Shown: positions 1-7,404, counted from the first letter of the stretch. The stretch is DNA of 7,821 bases from Acholeplasma sp. CAG:878 (GCA_000432255.1 HF989894.1:1-7821), one strand, 5' to 3'. Program-made: numbers and translations. Notes: generated by a model from the letters alone, not told the origin.

Positions 1-1883
1 CTTACTTCAAATTTTCCTACCCAGAATCCCGTTAATTCTGTATTTCCGAATTTAAATGCTGGATGCGTATATGTGCTTGTTCCATTTGTAATACCTCCAT
101 ATGTATTATCAGTACAAGTCTCACTTCCATCATCATTATTAACGCATGTTACTGTTCCGGTTCTATTTATTCCACTTTCAAATGTTATATTAATTAATTG
201 TTCACTAACACTTTCATTATTTCCGTTAAATATAGTATATTTGTATCTTGGAATCCATACATACCATAATTTAATATCATCATCATAAACTATAGTATCA
301 TTGGTGTCATAGTTGTTTTGAAAATTATAGTAAACTACATCAGCTGAATTTTTTTTATATATAAATTCGCTACTATAATATTTACTTATCATATCAGCAG
401 ACAATGTTGTCTTAGTAAGTAAAGTATTAGAAATAGTTCCACCAAATATTTCGTTGTTATTATAACCAACTGCTTTAGGATTTCTTCCTAAAACAAATGG
501 TGCGGTTGATGCTTTATAATCAATAGTGGTACTAACAGAGTTATCAAGTTTTCCATTAATATATAACTTCATTGTACTTCCATCATATGTTCCAACTATA
601 GAATACCATGTATTAGAAATAGCAGTTCCACTTTGTTTAACTATGACATATGACTTGGTTGCTGGATTATAGATTTGAAAAAATATTTTTCCACCATTAA
701 TTCCAATAGAAGTTCCTGCTACTTCTAAATTCCCAAATACAACCACATTATTGTTTGGATTATCAACCTTCATTCTTGTGGCTAAAGTAAAATTTTTCCC
801 TAAATCAATATTAGTTGTTTCATTTATTCTAACAGCATCATCTATACCATCAAAAAACATACCATCAGAAGTTATTTTTACTCCATTTTCTAAAACCCCA
901 TGATAACCATTAGCTGATTTATCAATGGCATTTTGCATATTATAATAAAATATTGTATTATTGTTTGTCTGGTAGTTAAAACTATTTGAATAATAATTAT
1001 TAATTGTATCAGAATTAAGTGTTTCTTTTATTACGAATGCATCAGATATAGCCCCTTTAAACCATTCTGTTGTCCCATGACCTGTATTTCCTGGATTAGT
1101 ACCTAATGCAAATGGAGCTGTAACAACCTTATAAGTAACTGCAATTGTATCTTCAACTACTAATTCACCATTAACATATAGTTTTACTGTATTACCATCA
1201 TATGTTCCAACTGCGCTATACCAAACGCCTTCTTTAATTTTATTTGGTGAGACTATGGATTTATATTTAGCATTAGTAACATCATAAAATCCAAATCTTA
1301 TATTTCCATTATACACGTTTAAAGAAGCTCCTCCAGTTTGAATATTAGTTACTATTTGATGCGTTCCTGGTTCTATTTCATCAACTTTAAATCTAGCACC
1401 TACAGAATAATTTACACCTAAATCAAGGCTAGCTGTATTAGCTACAATAATTTCATCATCAACACCATCAAAATGTGCCCCATCGTGACTTAAATAAGTA
1501 CCATAATATAGTGCTCCTGTATTGTTATTACTCGATTTATCAGTAACTGTTGTTTTATCAATGCTAGGACTTATAACAGCCGCATTTGCCCATTTTTTAT
1601 TATTATAATCATACCATTGTTTATTTATGTTTGAACTATCTGCTTTCCTCCAAACTGAAGATTCCTCATCATAATATATTGGTATCATATTATCATATAA
1701 TTCTGGTGCGTTAGGATTATAAGAAATATAATCATTATTCAAACTTGTTAAAACATCTTTTTTTAGTTTATCAAAAGTTAATTTTCTTGAACCTAAAATA
1801 CTTAATATACTAAAAACTAATATTAAAAATAATACTAATATAGCATAAATCATTCCAGATACTGCGAAACCTTTTTTATTCAT
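1..1883 (-). CDS. Prepilin-like surface protein with two LamG domains and an FGE/C-type-lectin-like domain (3' end beyond left edge)
   Basis: I read 627 codons without a stop from ATG at 1883 to the left edge, so the C-terminus is missing. The start follows AGAGGTG (1889-1895) at a 5-nt spacing and a good promoter. Residues 1-31 (MNKKGFAVSGMIYAILVL...) are a short basic segment, a KG/F junction like a prepilin peptidase site, and one long hydrophobic helix; the usual Glu at mature position 5 is absent, so pilin processing is not certain. Residues about 136-300 and 340-505 are two similar LamG/concanavalin-A-like domains, each with FDGxDD, GTYDGxTxKLYxNGxL and APFxLGxNP. From about residue 540 the WVWIPRYKY-type and HPAF...GFWVGKFE motifs (seen as YVWIPRYKYT and TGFWVGKFEV) mark the start of an FGE-sulfatase/C-type-lectin-like domain. 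Cys580 and Cys590 could form a small disulfide loop. The likely role is an envelope-anchored or pilus-associated binding protein; the ligand is unknown. The gene at the right edge ends in what looks like the same domain. Confidence 0.88.
   Translation of the reverse strand, partial: MNKKGFAVSGMIYAILVLFLILVFSILSILGSRKLTFDKLKKDVLTSLNNDYISYNPNAPELYDNMIPIYYDEESSVWRKADSSNINKQWYDYNNKKWANAAVISPSIDKTTVTDKSSNNNTGALYYGTYLSHDGAHFDGVDDEIIVANTASLDLGVNYSVGARFKVDEIEPGTHQIVTNIQTGGASLNVYNGNIRFGFYDVTNAKYKSIVSPNKIKEGVWYSAVGTYDGNTVKLYVNGELVVEDTIAVTYKVVTAPFALGTNPGNTGHGTTEWFKGAISDAFVIKETLNSDTINNYYSNSFNYQTNNNTIFYYNMQNAIDKSANGYHGVLENGVKITSDGMFFDGIDDAVRINETTNIDLGKNFTLATRMKVDNPNNNVVVFGNLEVAGTSIGINGGKIFFQIYNPATKSYVIVKQSGTAISNTWYSIVGTYDGSTMKLYINGKLDNSVSTTIDYKASTAPFVLGRNPKAVGYNNNEIFGGTISNTLLTKTTLSADMISKYYSSEFIYKKNSADVVYYNFQNNYDTNDTIVYDDDIKLWYVWIPRYKYTIFNGNNESVSEQLINITFESGINRTGTVTCVNNDDGSETCTDNTYGGITNGTSTYTHPAFKFGNTELTGFWVGKFEV
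580..1212. repeat. Tandem LamG-coding duplication with an 18-nt identical segment
   Basis: The two LamG-coding segments of the left-edge gene are diverged duplicates. The 18-nt string ccatcatatgttccaact occurs identically at 580-597 and 1195-1212, and both copies encode the core around VGTYDG. The flanking sequence is similar but not identical, which suggests an old duplication with local conservation or conversion. Confidence 0.75.
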
Positions 1884-1906
1884 AATCACACCTCTACTAT
1901 ATATAA

Positions 1907-1935
1907 AGTATAAACTATTTTTTAAATTTTGTAAA
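1907..1935 (-). promoter_or_regulatory. Sigma-A-type promoter of the LamG surface protein gene
   Basis: On the minus strand TTTACA (1930-1935) and TATACT (1907-1912) are separated by exactly 17 nt, each matching the consensus at 5 of 6 positions. Transcription would start near base 1900, giving a leader of about 17 nt that contains the AGAGGTG ribosome binding site. No operator-like repeat is evident. In DNA this AT-rich chance matches are common, but the spacing and the location directly before the gene support it. Confidence 0.65.
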
Positions 1936-2235
1936 TAGAAAAATAATTTATAAACTTTATTACAATTTATTTTTACTACTATTGATTTTTTTGTTTTTTG
2001 TATTATCATAAATTTGAGTTTGAGAAAGAAATAGTAACTGTAACTTCGAACATTTCTTTTTCTGTTTTCTATAAGATTTTATAAAAACGATTAAAGTGAA
2101 ATTTAATCGTTTTCCTATTTTTTTATTCTAGTCAACTATTTTTGTATTTTCTTGTAAATTTTTTTCTGCCAATCAACACAAATTCCTTTTATAACTATTA
2201 TAAATATATTACATAATTATTTTTTAAGCAACAAT
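1936..2235. other. Non-coding AT-rich spacer
   Basis: The gap between the membrane-protein gene and the left-edge gene is about 380 nt. Apart from the promoter at its left end, the terminator at 2084-2113 and an inverted repeat at its right end, I see nothing in it. There is no credible open reading frame, no tRNA and no recognisable riboswitch. The stretch 1936-2080 is a low-complexity A/T sequence. Confidence 0.6.
2084..2113 (-). terminator. Intrinsic terminator of the murT-gatD-ppa operon
   Basis: AAAACGATTAAA (2084-2095) and TTTAATCGTTTT (2102-2113) form a perfect 12-bp stem around a 6-nt loop. On the minus strand the stem runs into a short T tract (TTTTTAT). On the plus strand a T-rich stretch also follows, so the element could work in both directions. 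It lies about 150 nt beyond the last gene of the operon and upstream of the next promoter. Confidence 0.8.
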
Positions 2236-2267
2236 ATTTGTACACTTTAATTTGTAAATGTACAAAT
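2236..2267 (-). repeat. Inverted repeat at the end of the 70-residue membrane-protein gene
   Basis: ATTTGTACA (2236-2244) and TGTACAAAT (2259-2267) form a perfect 9-bp inverted repeat around 14 nt, and the outer arm touches the stop codon of the gene above. No T tract follows on the minus strand, so it is a poor intrinsic terminator. It could protect the mRNA 3' end or bind a protein, or it could be chance in AT-rich DNA. Confidence 0.45.
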
Positions 2268-2479
2268 TAGCAATTAAAATCACTAAAATAACTTACAAAT
2301 TTATATTCATCATTACATTTAAACACTTTATAATATAAAGCATTATAAGTATTTCCATGTTTTATAGCCATAAGTGGAACACTTTTACTAGACATAGCGA
2401 TAAACATATCTATTAAACTTAAAATAATTAACCCCATAAGAACTAAAGTAATTATTTTAGGCGTTTTTTTCAACTTCAT
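2267..2479 (-). CDS. Small single-pass membrane protein of unknown function
   Basis: This 70-residue protein is the last gene of the operon. I chose ATG at 2479 because TAGGA (2486-2490) sits 6 nt before it; an in-frame TTG at 2500 would add seven residues but has no better signal. The coding region overlaps the end of ppa by 23 nt in another frame, so the two are probably translationally coupled. The protein has a basic N-terminus (MKLKKTPK), one hydrophobic helix at about residues 9-30, and a roughly 40-residue tail rich in Tyr, Phe and Lys with two Cys, one of them the final residue. By the positive-inside rule the tail is likely outside the cell. I do not recognise the family, and the overlap with ppa is the only hint about its function. 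Confidence 0.65.
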   Translation of the reverse strand: MKLKKTPKIITLVLMGLIILSLIDMFIAMSSKSVPLMAIKHGNTYNALYYKVFKCNDEYKFVSYFSDFNC

Positions 2480-2951
2480 ATCTTTTCCTACTTTCTTCAA
2501 TCAATTTCAGTGCTTCTAAAGTATCATGATAATCATAAACTTTTACTTCAATGTTTTGTAATGTCTTATAATTTTGAAAGAAATTTTTAATTTCTTCTAA
2601 AGTAAAATCTGATAAATCATTTAAACATTTTATTTCACTATACCTTGGATCAACATCAACAACACTAATCAATTTATAATCTTCATAACCATTATCTATA
2701 ACAGATAAGTATCCTATTATTCTTGCTGGTACAACACAACCTGGAAAAGTCGGTTCACTAGATATTACCAATATATCAAGTGGATCGCCATCCTTAGCTA
2801 AAGTATTTTCTATAAAGCCATATTCTGCCGGATAATTCATAGCTGAATATAAAACTCTATCTAATTTAATTCGATTAGTTTTAAAATCAATTTCAAATTT
2901 ATTTTTAGTTTTAAAGGGAATTTCAATTACTGCATCAACAACATTATTCAT
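2457..2951 (-). CDS. ppa: Family I inorganic pyrophosphatase
   Basis: The product is a 164-residue cytoplasmic enzyme that hydrolyses pyrophosphate to two phosphates with divalent metal, pulling biosynthetic reactions forward. It is full length for the family and slightly shorter than the E. coli enzyme (about 176). The family signature DGDPLD is at residues 54-59 (metal ligands Asp54, Asp56, Asp59). Other matches to the known active site are Lys18 and Glu20, Arg32, Tyr40 and Tyr44 (YPAEYGF), Asp86 and Asp91 with Lys93, and Tyr128-Lys129. No key residue is missing. The TAGGAG ribosome binding site (2957-2962) overlaps the gatD stop codon, and the gap between the genes is 8 nt, so it is cotranscribed with murT-gatD. 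It is not specifically linked to wall synthesis; placement in this operon is probably convenience or shared growth-rate control. Confidence 0.95.
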   Translation of the reverse strand: MNNVVDAVIEIPFKTKNKFEIDFKTNRIKLDRVLYSAMNYPAEYGFIENTLAKDGDPLDILVISSEPTFPGCVVPARIIGYLSVIDNGYEDYKLISVVDVDPRYSEIKCLNDLSDFTLEEIKNFFQNYKTLQNIEVKVYDYHDTLEALKLIEESRKRYEVEKNA

Positions 2952-2959
2952 ATTAACTC

Positions 2960-3604
2960 CTAACTATTTATTTTAAAATTATTCACAAATGTATCATAAG
3001 CAAGTTGTTCTAGTTTTAAATCGTATTTTAATTTTTTATTAGTTAATTTATTCATGAAATATTTTAAAAATAAAGGATTTCTTACTAATATTGGTCCTAG
3101 TACATGAGTTCCAAAGAAATTTTTATAGTAAACTCCTTCAGAATCAAACAATGGGTAATCTATTTTAGATAATTCATAACATCCATTTCTAAATCCAACA
3201 ATTTTATCTTTAGTAACTAAAGAATCAATATATACTTCATCCATTACTCTTTTTATTTTATTACATTCATAATCAAAAATATCTAAAGCTTTGATATCAT
3301 CTATTTTTTTACCAAACATATCTAGACTATTTCCTGTAACTAGCATGAATTTACCACTTTCAATATATTTTTTAATATCTTTTTGGTATTTTTTTAAATT
3401 TTCTAAGGCTATTAACAAATTGTTTTCGGTTCCTGAACCTATATAAACTAAATCATATTCAGCAAATTCTAATTTATCATTTAAAGAAAGATATAATATT
3501 TCGTGTTTTATTTTATTTTGTTTTAAAATATGAGAAATTATTTTTATATTTCCACTATCGCCATATAAATTCAAAAAATCATAGTATAAATACGCTATTT
3601 TCAT
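2960..3604 (-). CDS. gatD: GatD-like glutamine amidotransferase subunit, catalytic Cys and His replaced
   Basis: This 214-residue protein has the class I amidotransferase fold of GatD, the partner of MurT. Canonical MurT-GatD amidates the alpha-carboxyl of D-Glu in the lipid II stem peptide to D-isoglutamine, GatD releasing ammonia from glutamine. Family landmarks are the N-terminal YxxxLNLYGDSGN (residues 8-19), YIGSGTENN at 54-62, and EGVYYKN then GPILVRNP around 157-177. Compared with S. aureus GatD as I remember it, the nucleophile motif CGGYQFLG reads TGNSLDMFG, so Thr90 stands where Cys94 should be. The GTYLHGP motif reads GTHVLGP, with Leu169 in place of the catalytic His and a His two residues earlier. 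The only two Cys (114 and 142) lie elsewhere. Glutaminase activity is therefore doubtful. ATG at 3604 overlaps the murT stop as ATGA and is preceded by AAAGGAA (3611-3617). Confidence 0.85.
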   Translation of the reverse strand: MKIAYLYYDFLNLYGDSGNIKIISHILKQNKIKHEILYLSLNDKLEFAEYDLVYIGSGTENNLLIALENLKKYQKDIKKYIESGKFMLVTGNSLDMFGKKIDDIKALDIFDYECNKIKRVMDEVYIDSLVTKDKIVGFRNGCYELSKIDYPLFDSEGVYYKNFFGTHVLGPILVRNPLFLKYFMNKLTNKKLKYDLKLEQLAYDTFVNNFKINS

Positions 3605-4923
3605 AAAATATTCCTTTCTTTTAATTTGTCTAAGTACATATAATCAAGGTCAAAATATACAACACAATATAAATGTCCTTTAGTATTTTCTAATAAATAA
3701 TCAAATGAATTTTGATAATCAAAACAATATTTAAATAGTTTAGGAGAAACGCCTGCTTGTTTTAATCTAACTGCTAAATCATAAGCAAAAGGACCAATTA
3801 AAATTATTCTTTTAATACTATCATCTTTTAATAATTCAAAGTTTATATCATATAACCAAGATATATCTTTTAAATCATATCTTCCACTTATTCTAGTAAA
3901 ACCGATTGCTACTGTTTTATCTTCTTTTTTTCCTTTAATATATTCTAAAGATTGATTATAAGAAAGTGGTGTTTCATTTTTACTTAATAAAATAGTACCT
4001 TCTACTCCATTCAAGTTAAATTCAGTTAATCTTTTTACTTTTAGAGATAAGTTATTTAATGAATTAGCTACAAGCTCTTCATCTAGTCCATCAATTATAG
4101 CAGTTGTAAAACAGGCTAAATTATTATAAACATTATATAAAGCATCATTTAATAGTTTAATTTTGCTGTTTTTAATCGTTAAAATATTGTTCTTTAAGTT
4201 TCCTTCAAATTCTGTTTCTGGTCTTTTAAAATCATCATTAGGGCATTCGTAATATCCTAAATTTCCATAATTGAAATATTTAAAATTTAATTTAGTATGA
4301 CATTTAGGACAATAACCTAAATCAAGTGTATCGATTAAGTTTTTCTTAGTTGAATACTTATTTTTGCTTAATCCATAAAAAGTAACCTTGTTTTTTTTAT
4401 TTAAACTAAATTTAGTAACTAGTGGGTCATCAGCATTTAAAATCAAATGAACACTAGGAGCAATACTTTTGTTTATTTCATCGAATACCAATTCATAGTG
4501 ACCATTTCTAGCTAATTGATCACGTGAAAGATTGTTAATTATAAAATATTTAGGAGTTATAAATTTAAAAACTTCTTTTACATATCTTTCATCTACTTCA
4601 ACAATCAGTGCATCCACATTAGTCTTACCATTTATTTTAACACTTTCTATGATTGCTGTTACAACACCTGGAAGTAAATTAGAACCTTTAATATTACTAA
4701 CTGTTTTATAATTAGAATCACTATAAATTTCATATAAAGTTCCTGCTACGCTTGTTTTTCCTGTCGTACCAGTTACAAAAATTGTTGTTTTAGGCAATTC
4801 TAAACTATTTAAAATATTTTTATTTAATTTTAAAGCGATACTTCCTGGCAAGGCTGTTCCTCTTCCAAATAATTTCAATACTTTAATTGCTAGTTTTGTA
4901 ATCATAATAATAACTGTATTCAT
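3601..4923 (-). CDS. murT: MurT, Mur-ligase-type subunit of lipid II isoglutaminyl synthase
   Basis: This 440-residue protein is the usual length for MurT. It is the ATP-using half of the MurT-GatD complex, which activates the D-Glu carboxyl of lipid II for amidation on the cytoplasmic side of the membrane. Visible features are the P-loop GTTGKT (residues 52-57), a Mur-ligase centre with EVDE, NNLSRDQ and NADDP (to about 167), a zinc-ribbon insert, and a C-terminal DUF1727-type domain with DLKDISW at 350-356, which holds the Asp-containing motif expected near the active site. In the zinc ribbon Cys205, Cys208 and Cys227 are present, but the fourth ligand position is Asp230 (CPND rather than CPNC). 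I prefer ATG at 4923 over ATG at 4938: AAGGTGA (4929-4935) lies 5 nt before it, and the predicted transcript begins at about 4936, inside the longer version. It overlaps gatD by 4 nt, indicating coupled translation. Confidence 0.92.
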   Translation of the reverse strand: MNTVIIMITKLAIKVLKLFGRGTALPGSIALKLNKNILNSLELPKTTIFVTGTTGKTSVAGTLYEIYSDSNYKTVSNIKGSNLLPGVVTAIIESVKINGKTNVDALIVEVDERYVKEVFKFITPKYFIINNLSRDQLARNGHYELVFDEINKSIAPSVHLILNADDPLVTKFSLNKKNKVTFYGLSKNKYSTKKNLIDTLDLGYCPKCHTKLNFKYFNYGNLGYYECPNDDFKRPETEFEGNLKNNILTIKNSKIKLLNDALYNVYNNLACFTTAIIDGLDEELVANSLNNLSLKVKRLTEFNLNGVEGTILLSKNETPLSYNQSLEYIKGKKEDKTVAIGFTRISGRYDLKDISWLYDINFELLKDDSIKRIILIGPFAYDLAVRLKQAGVSPKLFKYCFDYQNSFDYLLENTKGHLYCVVYFDLDYMYLDKLKERNIL

Positions 4924-4942
4924 TTTGTTCACCTTCATTTAT

Positions 4943-4971
4943 ATTATACCATGAATAAATGTTAATATAAA
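4943..4971 (-). promoter_or_regulatory. Extended -10 promoter of the murT-gatD-ppa operon
   Basis: On the minus strand TGGTATAAT (4943-4951) is a perfect extended -10 element. TTTATA at 4966-4971 is a 4-of-6 match to a -35 box at 17-nt spacing. The expected start site is near 4936, leaving a leader of only about 13 nt with the ribosome binding site in it. It lies directly after the clpC terminator, with the -35 box two bases from the T tract. Confidence 0.75.
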
Positions 4972-4972
4972 G

Positions 4973-4992
4973 AAAAAAGCACTTAGTGCTTT
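4973..4992 (-). terminator. Intrinsic terminator of clpC, starting within its stop codon
   Basis: On the minus strand AAAGCAC-TAA-GTGCTTT (4976-4992) is a 7-bp hairpin with a 3-nt loop, followed by an unbroken T tract (4978 down to 4973). The first two bases of the stem are the last two bases of the clpC TAA codon. The spacing suggests clpC is transcribed alone and insulated from murT. Confidence 0.85.
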
Positions 4993-7294
4993 AATTATAA
5001 CTAACTTCTAGACTAGTTATTGACACATTTTCTTGTTTCAATAGTACTTTATCAATTATAATTGTCTCTAACTTGTCTTTAATCAACTTATCTAATTTTC
5101 TTGCTCCATACTCTTCAAAATTAGATTTGCTTACTAACTCTTCAATTACTTTTTTAGATACTTTAACATTTATTCCTTTGTTTTTGTATTTTTTAACTAA
5201 TTTATTTATTTTAATATTAATTATTTTAGTTATATCTTCTTTTGTCAAATAATTAAAAGTTATAACATTATCAACCCTATTTACAAAAGGTAGGCTAAAC
5301 TCATCTTTTAATTTTGAGGCAGTATTATTATTTTGTTTAAAACCAACCTTTAGAGCATTAAAACCGACATTAGATGTCATGATAATTATAACATTATTAA
5401 ATTTAATATCATTACCTTTAGCATCTCTAACAGTTCCTTCATCTAATATTTGAAATAACAAATTAATAATATTTTGATGTGCTTTTTCAATTTCATCTAA
5501 AATTAGGACCGAAAAAGGTTTGTTTTTGATTTCCTCAAATACATTTTTATTATCAGCATAACCTACATATCCTGCTGGAGAACCTATTAACTTACTTATA
5601 CTATGAGCCTCACTATATTCACTCATATCTAACTTAATTACATTTTTATTTGCCAAATTATTTCCAAATGTTTTAGCAAGTAAAGTTTTTCCAACCCCAC
5701 TAGGACCAGCAAACACAAAAGAATAACATTTATTATCATCTTTAAAACCTAATTTGATTTTTCTTGCTATATTAACAACCTCATTAATTGCCCTATCTTG
5801 ACCAATTATTTTAGTTTCTAAATCCTTTTTAATTTTTTCAATTACTTTATCATTTTCACTTAATATTTCATAAACTGGTATTTTTGTTTTAGCATTAATT
5901 ACATAAGCGATGTCATTTAATTCAACTTTTTTAGGGTGTTTATCAAACAATTTCAATTCTAAACTATTTATTTTATCCATAAGTTCAAATTCTAATTCTT
6001 TGTAATTAGAAGCTAAATTAAAATTATTTTTTTCTATTGCTTTATTTTTGTTGTTAATTGTATCTCTTAATTGTTTAGTTAATTCATTATATTGAATCAA
6101 TTTTTTATCTTCTCTTAGACTAGCACGAGCACATACTTCATCTAATATATCAATTGATTTATCTGGTTGATTTCTGTCGTATATGTATTTATCTGATAAT
6201 TCAATTATTTTATTAATTAAACTATCTTCAATAGTAACATTGTGGTAGTTCTCATAAATAGGTTTTAATTTTGACAAAATATTTTTAACTGTTTTACTGT
6301 TTGGTACTTCAATCATAATTTTTTGAAATCTTCTTTCTAATGCTTTATCTACTTCAATAAATTTTTTATATTCTTCAGTAGTAGTTGCACCAATACATCT
6401 TATTTTTCCTCTTGCTAAAGCTGGTTTGAAAATATTAGAAGCATCAATTGCACCTTCCGCTCCACCTGCTCCAACTAATGTATGAACCTCATCAATAAAA
6501 AGAATAATATCATCGTTATCTTCGATTTCTTTTAAAATTTTTCTTATTCTTTCCTCGAATTCTCCACGATATTTAGTACCTGCTACCGTAGTTGCCATAT
6601 CTAAACTTATTATTCTTTTGTTTCTTAAATTGATTGGAACATCACCAGATGAGATTAATCTACTTAATTCTTCTACAATAGCCGTTTTCCCAACACCAGC
6701 CTCGCCAATTAATAAAGGATTATTTTTAGTTCTTCTTGATAGTACTTCTAAAACCCTTTTTATTTCTTCATCTCTTCCAATTACTGGGTCAAGTTCATCA
6801 TTCATAGCTTTTCTAGTTAAATCAATACCTAATTCTTCTAATAATAACTTTTTATTTTTTCTTTTTTTATTTACGATTTTATAACTAAATTCTTGATATA
6901 AAGCATCAATATCGATATTCAATGATAAAATAACTCTAATTGCAACACCTTCTCCTTCTTCTAATAGGCTTGAGAATAAATGTTCTAAAGTTACCTCACC
7001 ATTGTTGTTTTCTTTACTATCTAAAATCGCACTTTCAATTACTCTTTTTAAAAGTGGTGTGTATAAAAACCAATCACTTTCTTTACTTCCCATTCCAACT
7101 GTTTCTACTAATTTATCCTTAAAGATTTCATAAGTTAAATTATATTTTTTTAATTTTTTTGAAACATTGTTTTTCGTTTTTAAAATTGCTAATAATAAAT
7201 GCTCACTCCCTACATAAGGGTGTTTTAACATAGACATTTCACTTCTAGCTAAAAGTAAAACTTTTCTTGCTTCTTCTTGAAAATTACCAAACAT
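4991..7294 (-). CDS. clpC: ClpC-type AAA+ unfoldase, ATP-binding subunit of Clp protease
   Basis: This 767-residue Hsp100 protein unfolds substrates and feeds them to ClpP in the cytoplasm, in stress response and protein quality control. Domains in order: Clp_N double repeat (about 1-140); first AAA+ module with Walker A GEAGVGKT (197-204), Walker B ILFIDE (264-269) and an Arg-finger-type ALERRFQ (318-324); a coiled UVR-type middle domain (about 400-455), typical of ClpC and much shorter than in ClpB; second AAA+ module with GPSGVGKT (530-537), Walker B ILDE (598-601) and sensor-2 GAR (730-732). The tripeptide VGF at 650-652 fits the ClpP-docking loop. It is a little shorter than B. subtilis ClpC (about 810) but shows no missing motif. 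ATG at 7294 follows a perfect AGGAGG. There is no ctsR, mcsA or mcsB beside it, and I see no clear CtsR or CIRCE operator upstream, so its regulation is unclear. Confidence 0.96.
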   Translation of the reverse strand: MFGNFQEEARKVLLLARSEMSMLKHPYVGSEHLLLAILKTKNNVSKKLKKYNLTYEIFKDKLVETVGMGSKESDWFLYTPLLKRVIESAILDSKENNNGEVTLEHLFSSLLEEGEGVAIRVILSLNIDIDALYQEFSYKIVNKKRKNKKLLLEELGIDLTRKAMNDELDPVIGRDEEIKRVLEVLSRRTKNNPLLIGEAGVGKTAIVEELSRLISSGDVPINLRNKRIISLDMATTVAGTKYRGEFEERIRKILKEIEDNDDIILFIDEVHTLVGAGGAEGAIDASNIFKPALARGKIRCIGATTTEEYKKFIEVDKALERRFQKIMIEVPNSKTVKNILSKLKPIYENYHNVTIEDSLINKIIELSDKYIYDRNQPDKSIDILDEVCARASLREDKKLIQYNELTKQLRDTINNKNKAIEKNNFNLASNYKELEFELMDKINSLELKLFDKHPKKVELNDIAYVINAKTKIPVYEILSENDKVIEKIKKDLETKIIGQDRAINEVVNIARKIKLGFKDDNKCYSFVFAGPSGVGKTLLAKTFGNNLANKNVIKLDMSEYSEAHSISKLIGSPAGYVGYADNKNVFEEIKNKPFSVLILDEIEKAHQNIINLLFQILDEGTVRDAKGNDIKFNNVIIIMTSNVGFNALKVGFKQNNNTASKLKDEFSLPFVNRVDNVITFNYLTKEDITKIINIKINKLVKKYKNKGINVKVSKKVIEELVSKSNFEEYGARKLDKLIKDKLETIIIDKVLLKQENVSITSLEVSYN

Positions 7295-7300
7295 TTTTTG

Positions 7301-7306
7301 CCTCCT
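7301..7306 (-). promoter_or_regulatory. Strong Shine-Dalgarno of clpC
   Basis: AGGAGG on the minus strand lies 6 nt before the clpC ATG and fixes the start. The leader upstream (7307-7404) is almost pure A/T. I could not single out a convincing promoter in it. Confidence 0.85.
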
Positions 7307-7404
7307 AAATTATTCTATGTCTATAATGTTTATTTAGTTTTAATTTTATACAACAAAATATTTGATTATTTTCCTAATTTTAATTTTTTATTTTAAATAA
7401 CATT

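Noticed and set aside
73..288. Plus-strand reading frame at the left edge
   Set aside because: It lies wholly opposite the LamG surface protein gene, has low-complexity composition and no ribosome binding site.
4976..4992. GCACT/AGTGC palindrome that recalls a CIRCE heat-shock operator
   Set aside because: CIRCE has two 9-bp arms separated by 9 nt and lies upstream of a gene; this has a 3-nt loop, a T tract and lies at the clpC 3' end, so it is a terminator.
6618..7122. Two plus-strand reading frames (6618-6884 and 6940-7122)
   Set aside because: Both are antisense shadows of clpC, which has intact domains throughout this interval.
7307..7404. Candidate promoter or CtsR box upstream of clpC
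   Set aside because: Several AT-rich hexamers resemble a -10 box, but none has a matching -35 at 16-18 nt, and no tandem GGTCAAA repeat is present.
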